NCBI GenBank assembly: GCA_022616595.1
Contig: JAKEEL010000038.1
Coordinates: 1 to 6,685, forward strand
Direction: 5' to 3'
Length of the DNA stretch: 6,685 bases
DNA from: Methylococcaceae bacterium
GTDB lineage: Bacteria; Pseudomonadota; Gammaproteobacteria; Methylococcales; UBA1147
Position 1 is the stretch's first letter, and each line of letters opens with the position of its first letter. This document shows positions 1 to 5,381 of the stretch, one piece after another. The notes under the pieces were generated by a model. It had not been told where the DNA came from, made no database searches, and saw only the letters and a program-made list of their open reading frames with translations. A program made the position numbers and the translations under genes.

Positions 1-872
1 CCATCCCGGCGGGCGGGGACACGCTCTCCGAGGTGATGAGCGCGGCGGATCGCGCCTGCTACGCGGCCAAGGACAAGGGACGTAACCGCGTGCACGTCTA
101 CACCGCAAGCGATGAGGAGCTGCGCGAGCGGCAGGGAGAGATGCAATGGATCCCGCGCCTGTACCGGGCCTTGGCGGAAGACCGTTTCCGGCTCTATGCG
201 CAGCCGGTCGTCGCGTTGAAGGAGCATGGCGCCGAGGTCGAATACAGCGAGGTCTTGCTGCGGCTCGCCGATGACCAGGCTGGCCTCCTGCTGCCCAGCG
301 TCCTCATTCCGGCCGCCGAGCGCTACCAGCAGATGCGCGCCGTGGACCGCTGGGTGGTGCGCGCGGCCCTGTCGCACCTGGCCGCGCGCGGCGATGCGAT
401 GCGCTACGGGATCAATGTCTCGGCGCAGTCGCTCAGCGACGCGGGCTTCCTCGACTTCGTGCTGGGCCAACTGGATTCCGCCTCGCTGCCGCCCGGGCGG
501 ATCTGCTTCGAGATCACCGAGACCGCGGCCATCACCGATCTCAAGCACGTGCTCAGGTTCATGGGTGCCGTCAGGGAACGCGGCTGCCGATTCGCGCTCG
601 ACGACTTCGGCAGCGGCTTGGCCTCCTTCGGCTATCTCAAGACCCTGTCCGTCGATTATCTGAAGATCGATGGCCACTTCGTCAAGGATATTTCCACGGA
701 CCCCTTCGATGACGCCGTGGTGCGAGCCATCCAGGGGATCGCGGAGACCCTGGGGCTTCGGACCATCGCGGAGTCGGTGGAGAGCGAGGCGGTCCTGGAG
801 CGGGTCAGGGCCATCGGGATCGACTTCGCCCAGGGCTATGCCGTCGCCGAGCCGAGGCCGCTCCCGACCTGA
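1..872 (+). CDS. GGDEF-EAL cyclic-di-GMP signalling protein, 3' part (5' end outside window)
   Basis: The reading frame is open from base 3 to the TGA at 870-872, giving 289 residues; the start lies upstream of the window. Residues 1-33 are the tail of a GGDEF (diguanylate cyclase) domain, recognised by ADRACYAAKDKGRNRVHVY. After a short linker, residues from about 50 form an EAL phosphodiesterase domain, which hydrolyses c-di-GMP to pGpG. Metal and catalytic residues seen: E83 in EVLLRL (an EVL variant of EAL), N138 in INVSAQS, E170 in FEITE, D200 and D201 in DDFGSG, K221 in YLKIDG, E257 in IAESVE and Q277 in AQGY. The EAL domain should therefore be active. Whether the cyclase half is active cannot be judged, because its GGDEF motif is missing. 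Sensor domains, if any, are also upstream. The gene converges on ggt and is visibly more GC-rich than the operon opposite. The domain call is secure; the signal sensed is unknown. Confidence 0.95.
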   Translation, partial: IPAGGDTLSEVMSAADRACYAAKDKGRNRVHVYTASDEELRERQGEMQWIPRLYRALAEDRFRLYAQPVVALKEHGAEVEYSEVLLRLADDQAGLLLPSVLIPAAERYQQMRAVDRWVVRAALSHLAARGDAMRYGINVSAQSLSDAGFLDFVLGQLDSASLPPGRICFEITETAAITDLKHVLRFMGAVRERGCRFALDDFGSGLASFGYLKTLSVDYLKIDGHFVKDISTDPFDDAVVRAIQGIAETLGLRTIAESVESEAVLERVRAIGIDFAQGYAVAEPRPLPT

Positions 873-1046
873 ACCCGTGCGCAACGGACCGCGCTCGGGC
901 AGGCCCGGGAAATGCGCATTGCGCCGCCCGGATTCCGCTGCCCGTTCCATGCGCGTGCCGAATGGACGTATCACAGCGAAGAGCAAGCTCTGTCAGAACG
1001 CATGATCGGGGCCTCGCGACGTCCGCCAGCCTGAAGCGCTGGCCCC
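873..1046. other. Convergent intergenic gap between the EAL gene and ggt
   Basis: These 174 nt separate two convergent stop codons. The stretch is GC-rich up to about position 960 and contains a perfect 10-nt palindrome, AATGCGCATT, at 911-920. CCGGG at 905-909 can pair with CCCGG at 927-931 around it. CGGG at 896-899 can also pair with CCCG at 904-907. None of these is followed by a T run on either strand, so none is a standard intrinsic terminator. I see no convincing gene; the open frames crossing the gap are shadows of the two flanking genes. Confidence 0.5.
1025..1043 (-). terminator. Hairpin just past the ggt stop, possible operon 3' end
   Basis: GCCAGC at 1025-1030 pairs perfectly with GCTGGC at 1038-1043 around a 7-nt loop, starting 3 nt beyond the ggt stop codon. 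A competing pairing joins GGGGCC at 1008-1013 to GGCCCC at 1041-1046. No U tract follows on the minus strand, so this is not a canonical intrinsic terminator. It could protect the mRNA 3' end or assist Rho-dependent termination, or it may be chance in GC-rich DNA. Confidence 0.3.
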
Positions 1047-2744
1047 TTAACGAACCAGCGCCCAGCCGTCTCCGCGCGGATCGCTGGCCGCCGTGACCCT
1101 GCCGTTTTTCTTGTCCCAAAGGACGACCTGCATATTGCCGTAAGGGCGGCTCGTTTCATTCAGCCGGTGACCTTTCTTTTGCAGGCCTGTGATTTCCCGT
1201 TCCGTCAGCCCGCCCTTCTCGTACTGAATCAGGTCGGGAAGATATTGATGATGGTATCTAGGCACCCGGACCCAGGAAGCGGCGGCCTGGCCCTGCGCGA
1301 AATCCAGCGTGGCCAGCAGTACCATCGAGATGATCCGGCTGCCGCCCGGAGTGCCGAGGATCGCGACCCGGTCTTCGTCTTCCAGAAAGGTCGGCGTCAT
1401 GCTCGAGAGCATTCGTTTGCCCGGCTCGATTCGGTTCGGGTCGCCGCCCGTGAGTCCATAGATGTTGCCGCTGCCTTCCCGGCTCACGAAATCGTCCATT
1501 TCGTCGTTCAGCAGAACCCCGGTACCCGGAGGCACGAAACACGAACCGAACGCATAATTGATGCTGAGCGTGGCCGCGACCCGGTTCCCTTCCTTGTCGA
1601 GGATCGAAAAGTGGGTGGTATTGTGTGCTTCGATCGGGGCGGCCGGGATCGCGGAAGGTTTCCTAACCGGGAAACCGGCGCGGTCAAGCCGGATGTCGGC
1701 GCGCAGTTCATCGGCATAAGCCATCGAGGTGAGTCGCTCGACCGGCATCGATACAAAATCGGGATCGCCGAGATAGCGCGCGCGGTCCCGATAGGCGCGG
1801 CGCATCGCCTCCACCACGAGATGTTTGCGGTCGATCGTATCGACGGGCCGCAGGTCGAATCCGGACAGCATGTTCAGGGATTCGGTGAGCACGACTCCGC
1901 CGGAGGACGGAGGTGGGGCACTGGTGACCCGGATACCCTTGTACTCCGCGTGCAGCGGATCGCGTTCGACAACCCGGTATTCCTCGAGATCGCGCAAAGT
2001 CCAAAGCCCGCCCGCATCGCGGGTACCCTCGACCAAGGCTGCGGCGGCCGGCCCCGAATAGAATCCGGCCACACCGTGCGCGGCGATTCTTTCCAGGGTA
2101 TGGGCCAGATCCTTCTGGACCAGGCGAAAGCCAGCTTCCGGAACAGCTCCGTTGCGAAGAAAAATATCCGCGGCGGCGGCGGAATTTTTCATTGCCGGGT
2201 AGCGGAGAACGATCGAGCGCAGGTACGTTTCTCCGACCGCGAATCCCTCACGGGCATAGCGGATCGCCGCAGCCAGAGTGGTTTTCAGCGGCAGTCTGCC
2301 GTAGTGCTCCGCGAGATGGACCATCGCGGCCGGCATGCCCGGAATTCCGGCCGATAGCGGACCGTTGATCGAGCGCTGCTGCTCGAACTCACCGGCCGCA
2401 TTCAGAAACATGTTGCGGCTGGCCGCGAAAGGGGCGCGCTCGCGGCCGTCGATCATTGTCTCCTTCCCATCGGCCGCCCGGTGGAGCAGCCAGAAACCTC
2501 CGCCTCCGAGACCCGAGCCCGTGGGCTCGACCACCGCAAGCGCGGCGCTTATTGCAACCGCGGCATCGAACGCGTTTCCGCCCTGATCGAGTATTTCCAA
2601 GCCGGCCTTGGTTGCCAAGAGATCCGCGCTGGCCACGGCGTTATAGGGGGGAGCCGCCGCGACCCAAGGAAGGATCAGCAGCAAATAGACGAACAGAAGA
2701 CCTTGCGGCACAGCGCCGCAGACACGCAAAATCTTAGCGGTCAT
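1047..2744 (-). CDS. ggt: Gamma-glutamyltransferase (glutathione hydrolase) proenzyme
   Basis: The enzyme cleaves or transfers the gamma-glutamyl group of glutathione and related peptides, releasing Cys-Gly. It is made as one chain that cuts itself into large and small subunits. At 565 residues it is close to the E. coli enzyme (about 580). Residues 1-30 form a signal peptide with hydrophobic core GLLFVYLLLILPW and a likely cut near VAA|APP, so it acts in the periplasm. Autocleavage is predicted at N375|T376 in EAHNTTHFS, making T376 the nucleophile. Other family residues seen: R101 (glutamyl carboxylate), LNDEMDDF 412-419 with a following lid-loop region, SS 447-448 in RMLSSMTPT, and the oxyanion GG 467-468 in TPGGSR. 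The C-terminus ASDPRGDG is also typical. The ATG overlaps the ferredoxin stop by 4 nt (ATGA) and no Shine-Dalgarno precedes it, so translation is probably coupled. The family call is secure; the preferred donor is inferred from the family. Confidence 0.96.
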   Translation of the reverse strand: MTAKILRVCGAVPQGLLFVYLLLILPWVAAAPPYNAVASADLLATKAGLEILDQGGNAFDAAVAISAALAVVEPTGSGLGGGGFWLLHRAADGKETMIDGRERAPFAASRNMFLNAAGEFEQQRSINGPLSAGIPGMPAAMVHLAEHYGRLPLKTTLAAAIRYAREGFAVGETYLRSIVLRYPAMKNSAAAADIFLRNGAVPEAGFRLVQKDLAHTLERIAAHGVAGFYSGPAAAALVEGTRDAGGLWTLRDLEEYRVVERDPLHAEYKGIRVTSAPPPSSGGVVLTESLNMLSGFDLRPVDTIDRKHLVVEAMRRAYRDRARYLGDPDFVSMPVERLTSMAYADELRADIRLDRAGFPVRKPSAIPAAPIEAHNTTHFSILDKEGNRVAATLSINYAFGSCFVPPGTGVLLNDEMDDFVSREGSGNIYGLTGGDPNRIEPGKRMLSSMTPTFLEDEDRVAILGTPGGSRIISMVLLATLDFAQGQAAASWVRVPRYHHQYLPDLIQYEKGGLTEREITGLQKKGHRLNETSRPYGNMQVVLWDKKNGRVTAASDPRGDGWALVR

Positions 2745-2995
2745 TCGTCTAGGGCAATCAATCTCAGATATTTTTTGTGCAGCGCATCCCGGCTCTCTAA
2801 CCGTTCGGGGTCACCGATAATACAATCCACGGGACATACCGCGACGCATTGGGGAGCGTCGAAATGTCCGACGCACTCGGTGCAGCGGCCCGGATCGATG
2901 ACATAAATTTCTTCGCCCTGCGAAATCGCGCCGTTCGGGCATTCCATTTCGCAGACATCGCAATTGATGCATTCGTCGGTGATCAACAGCGCCAT
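2741..2995 (-). CDS. fdx: Alvin-type 2[4Fe-4S] ferredoxin (YfhL/Fdx family)
   Basis: This is an 84-residue cytoplasmic electron carrier. Nine cysteines lie in two motifs: C9xxC12xxC15xxxC19-P, and C38xxC41 followed by eight residues, then C50xxxC54-P-x-x-C58. By family rules C9, C12, C15 and C54 bind one cluster, and C38, C41, C50 and C19 the other; C58 is an extra cysteine. The longer loop between C41 and C50 and the charged C-terminal helix (about residues 64-84) mark the Allochromatium vinosum type, known for very low and well-separated cluster potentials. The start was set at ATG 2995 because MALLITDECINC matches the family N-terminus and GAGG lies 8 nt upstream. The frame is open up to 3073, but that extension would sit inside coaD. 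The gene follows coaD after 10 nt and overlaps ggt. In Pseudomonas aeruginosa the homologue next to coaD (Fdx1) is reported essential. The redox partner is unknown. Confidence 0.96.
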   Translation of the reverse strand: MALLITDECINCDVCEMECPNGAISQGEEIYVIDPGRCTECVGHFDAPQCVAVCPVDCIIGDPERLESRDALHKKYLRLIALDE

Positions 2996-3003
2996 GATGA
3001 CAA

Positions 3004-3007
3004 CCTC
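3004..3007 (-). promoter_or_regulatory. Ribosome binding site for the ferredoxin gene
   Basis: On the minus strand GAGG lies 8 nt before ATG 2995. It overlaps the coaD stop codon (3006-3008), so ribosomes ending coaD would finish on top of it. It decides the ferredoxin start in favour of the 84-residue form. Confidence 0.7.
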
Positions 3008-3494
3008 AAAGTCGTTCTTTATATTTTTCGACGAGCGCGAGGTTGATCCGTTCCGGCACAAAAGCCGAAACATTGCCTCCGAGCTTCGCGATTTCGCGAA
3101 TCATGCTCGACGAAATGAAGGCATACTGTTCCGCGGGAGTCAGAAAGATCGTTTCGAAATCGGCCGAAAGCCGGCGGTTCATCCAGGCGAGCTGAAATTC
3201 GAATTCGAAATCGGAAACCGCACGCAACCCGCGCAGGACCACCCGTGCGCCGACCTGTCTTGCGCATTCGACCAGCAGGCAGTCGAAACCGATCACCTTG
3301 ACATTGTCGAAGTGTCCAACCACGCTCCTGGCCAATTCCACGCGCTCATCGACATCGAACAGCGGGGATTTGTCGCGGTTCGCGGCGACGGCCACCACCA
3401 GGTGATCGAAAATACGGGCCGCGCGCGAGATCAGATCGACATGCCCGTTGGTGATCGGATCGAAAGTTCCGGGATAGATTGCAGTGACGCGCAT
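3006..3494 (-). CDS. coaD: Phosphopantetheine adenylyltransferase
   Basis: This is the fourth step of CoA synthesis: it transfers AMP from ATP to 4'-phosphopantetheine, giving dephospho-CoA. It is a cytoplasmic, usually hexameric member of the nucleotidyltransferase superfamily. The 162 residues match the E. coli length (159). Motifs seen: AIYPGTFDPITNGH at 5-18 with T10 and H18 of the TxGH nucleotide site, K42, RGLR at 88-91 with R88 and R91, DFEFEFQLAWMNR at 95-107, and ISSSMIRE at 127-134. All five of these named residues carry the same numbers in E. coli CoaD. ATG 3494 is chosen because family members begin two to four residues before AIYPGTFDP. It lies 10 nt after the rsmD stop and has no clear Shine-Dalgarno. 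An in-frame ATG at 3518 (MKKTNNKI extension, 14-nt overlap with rsmD) is the alternative; it also lacks a clear ribosome site. Confidence 0.97.
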   Translation of the reverse strand: MRVTAIYPGTFDPITNGHVDLISRAARIFDHLVVAVAANRDKSPLFDVDERVELARSVVGHFDNVKVIGFDCLLVECARQVGARVVLRGLRAVSDFEFEFQLAWMNRRLSADFETIFLTPAEQYAFISSSMIREIAKLGGNVSAFVPERINLALVEKYKERL

Positions 3495-3504
3495 GATTTT
3501 GTTG

Positions 3505-4059
3505 TTAGTTTTTTTCATATAAGTAATAAGCCACATCCCCGGCAGTGCCGGATTTCAGCATTTGCCAGGCCCCGGGAAGTTCGACGAGCCGCGCACCGGC
3601 CTGCGCTTCGATATAAATCTTTGATCCCGGAAGCACCCAGCCGCGCGTTTCCAGCCGTTCGACCGTGCCGGCCACCAGATTTTTCCGAAACGGCGGATCG
3701 ACAAAAACAATGTCATAGGCCTGGTTCGCAGGAGTCTCCAACAGTTTAATCGCATCCGCGTGGCGCAATTCGAGGCGCTCGGCTCCCAGCATCTCGATCG
3801 CAGCGGCAATCGCGGCACAGGCTTCACTGTCGTTCTCGATCAGCAGGACCGAGGATGCGCCGCGCGAAGCCGCTTCGATCCCGAGGATGCCGCTCCCCGC
3901 GAAGACATCCAGACAGCGCTTATCGGAGATACTGAATTGCAGCCAGTTGAACAAGGTCTCCCGCACCCGGTCCGGGGTCGGACGCAGTCCTTCGACCGCG
4001 GCGAAGGAGATCTTGCGGCTTCGCCATTCACCGCCGATAATCCGCAGCCGTCGCGTCAC
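3505..4059 (-). CDS. rsmD: 16S rRNA (guanine-966-N2)-methyltransferase
   Basis: The enzyme uses S-adenosylmethionine to make m2G966 of 16S rRNA in the assembled small subunit. The 184 residues are slightly fewer than in E. coli (198). Seen in order: the RNA-contacting N-terminus RIIGGEWRSRKI at 6-17; LRPTPDRVRETLFNWL at 25-40; the SAM motif LDVFAGSGILGIEAASRGA at 50-68; the acidic E75 that usually contacts the SAM ribose; and the catalytic DPPF at 121-124. The start is GTG: it overlaps the upstream M16 stop as GTGA (4056-4059), and AGG sits 6 nt ahead with a stronger GGAGG at 4076-4080. No ATG gives a better fit. The last sense codons (GAA AAA AAC, then TAA) form an A-AAA-AAC slippery heptamer at 3508-3514. 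Translation is probably coupled to the M16 gene before it and the coaD gene after it. Confidence 0.96.
   Translation of the reverse strand: MTRRLRIIGGEWRSRKISFAAVEGLRPTPDRVRETLFNWLQFSISDKRCLDVFAGSGILGIEAASRGASSVLLIENDSEACAAIAAAIEMLGAERLELRHADAIKLLETPANQAYDIVFVDPPFRKNLVAGTVERLETRGWVLPGSKIYIEAQAGARLVELPGAWQMLKSGTAGDVAYYLYEKN
3508..3514 (-). other. Slippery heptamer A-AAA-AAC at the rsmD stop
   Basis: The rsmD frame ends GAA AAA AAC TAA, so the heptamer sits in the correct phase for a -1 shift immediately before the stop, within a run of seven A. A -1 shift would add 25 codons (starting LTTKS) before a TGA. It does not enter the coaD frame, which is +1 relative to rsmD. No strong stem or internal Shine-Dalgarno stimulator is obvious, so function is doubtful. 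Confidence 0.3.
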
Positions 4060-5381
4060 TTGCCGCCTGATTTCGCCTCCCCTCCGACCAGAACGGTCTG
4101 AAACTGTTCCAAGCGCAGATGGCTCTGGAAAGCTTCCTTGATTTCATCGGCCGTCACCGCGTCGACGTTTTCGCTGAAGGTATCCAGATAATCGAGCGGC
4201 AGCCCGTAATACGCGATCATCGCGACGTAGTCCGAAACCTTGCTGTTGCTGTCGATTCTGAGCACGAAACCGCCGGTCAAATTGTTTTTCGCCTTGGCCA
4301 GTTCCTCCTCGTTCGGGCCCTTCGCGATAAAATTCTTGATGGTTTCATCGAGCACCCGCAAAGCCTCCCCGGCCTGATCGTTACGGGTCTGCAGCCCCAT
4401 GATGAACGGACCTTTCCGCATCATCGGTGAAAAAATACTGCTGGAACTGTAGGCGAGACCCCGCTTCTCGCGAATTTCCTCGCTGATTTGCGAGACCAGT
4501 CCGTTGCCGCCCAGTACATGATTGCCGACATACAACGCGAAAAATTCCGGATCGTTATGGCTCAAGGCCGGCATTCCGGCGTAGATATGAGTCTGCGCCG
4601 AGGGAAAAGCAATCGATTCGCGATGCCCCCCGGCGTTGTAATCAACCGGCGGAACCGCCGCGGGTCGGGTCCCGGTTCTCAGTTCGGCGGTGAGTTCCTC
4701 GATCATCGAGGCGGCCTTTTCCCGGGTCACATCTCCGACGACCACTGCGATCGCGTTGCTCGCGACATAATACCGTTGATAGAACTCGCGGATCTCCCGT
4801 GCGTTCAGCGCTTGCACGGTTTCGGGTTCCCCGAACACTTGGTGCGCGTAGGGGTGCTTCTGGTAAATCCGCTCGAAAAACGCTTTTTTGACGACTTGAG
4901 CCGGCGATTCGGTGTAGCGGCGCAGCGCCGCGAGAACCCGTTTTTGCTCGCGCGCGAAATCCTCCGCGCCGAAGCGGGGAGAAGTCAACACCTTTGCGGT
5001 CGTTTTCAGCGCGGTCTCCAGGATCCGCGCATCGGTCAGGGAGCGCAGGGTGACCCAGGCCGAATCCTGGGAAACCCCGGTCCCCAATTCCGCACCGATC
5101 CCTTCGAGCCGCTCGGCGATCTGGCCGGCGTCCCATTCTCCGGCGCCTTTATCGAGCAGTCCGGACGTCAATGCGGCCAAACCGAATTTCTCTGCGTCGC
5201 GCGCACTGCCGGCGTCGAACACGAATTGGATATCGACCAAGGGAAGCCCCTTGGCCTCGACGAAATAAACCCGGGTGCCTTTATCGGTTTGCCAGTGCTG
5301 GATCTCGGGACCGCCCTGAACGCAAGGGGCAGCCAGTAAACACGAAAGCCAACTACAAAATACCGCTATCCTAATTCGCAT
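4056..5381 (-). CDS. Non-catalytic M16 peptidase partner subunit with R/Y motif
   Basis: The 441-residue protein has the M16 (pitrilysin/processing-peptidase) fold. A signal peptide at residues 1-22 (core IAVFCSWLSCLLAA) points to the periplasm. The N-terminal domain (about 30-180) has lost the zinc site: aligning GLAALTSGLLDKGAG (67-81) with the neighbouring M16 protein puts A70, S73 and G74 where its H, E and H stand, and A152 where the third ligand Glu stands. The C-terminal domain (about 195-430) keeps the R/Y pair, R304 and Y311 in EEIREKRGLAYSSS, which binds substrate in M16 enzymes. This is the pattern of the non-catalytic half of a heterodimeric M16B protease such as mitochondrial processing peptidase. 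The start is supported by GGAG 6 nt upstream, and the gene overlaps the catalytic gene by 11 nt. The cysteines in the leader do not make a good lipobox (AAPC, SWLSC). Substrate unknown. Confidence 0.92.
   Translation of the reverse strand: MRIRIAVFCSWLSCLLAAPCVQGGPEIQHWQTDKGTRVYFVEAKGLPLVDIQFVFDAGSARDAEKFGLAALTSGLLDKGAGEWDAGQIAERLEGIGAELGTGVSQDSAWVTLRSLTDARILETALKTTAKVLTSPRFGAEDFAREQKRVLAALRRYTESPAQVVKKAFFERIYQKHPYAHQVFGEPETVQALNAREIREFYQRYYVASNAIAVVVGDVTREKAASMIEELTAELRTGTRPAAVPPVDYNAGGHRESIAFPSAQTHIYAGMPALSHNDPEFFALYVGNHVLGGNGLVSQISEEIREKRGLAYSSSSIFSPMMRKGPFIMGLQTRNDQAGEALRVLDETIKNFIAKGPNEEELAKAKNNLTGGFVLRIDSNSKVSDYVAMIAYYGLPLDYLDTFSENVDAVTADEIKEAFQSHLRLEQFQTVLVGGEAKSGGK

Noticed and set aside
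1167..2357. Long open frame of 396 codons on the plus strand opposite ggt
   Set aside because: It lies wholly inside ggt, whose catalytic motifs are intact on the other strand. Its product is rich in Arg, Gly and His with no domain I recognise, as expected from the complement of GC-biased codons.
2996..3073. N-terminal extension of the ferredoxin to ATG 3073 (110 residues)
   Set aside because: The extra 26 residues lie inside coaD and have no family match. The ATG at 2995 has GAGG at good spacing and gives the family-typical MALLITDEC start.
3495..3536. Internal promoter in the AT-rich stretch before coaD
   Set aside because: A TATATG-like box exists, but I see no -35 element at a fitting distance, and the AT richness is explained by the rsmD C-terminal codons YYLYEKN.
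2964..3749. Open frame of 261 codons on the plus strand across coaD and rsmD
   Set aside because: It crosses two well-identified genes on the other strand and the coaD-rsmD junction; the translation shows no known domain.
4488..5339. Open frame of 283 codons on the plus strand opposite the second M16 gene
   Set aside because: It is an antisense shadow of a well-supported gene, with a low-complexity product and no ribosome site in a sensible place.
4056..5381. The second M16 gene as a decayed pseudogene because its zinc site is lost
   Set aside because: The frame is intact over 441 codons with signal peptide, ribosome site and a conserved R/Y motif. The loss matches known non-catalytic subunits.
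5323..5381. Lipoprotein signal in the second M16 protein (cysteines in the leader)
   Set aside because: Neither SWLSC nor AAPC fits the lipobox; Pro at -1 and Trp/Leu at -3/-2 are unfavourable. An ordinary cleaved signal peptide is more likely.
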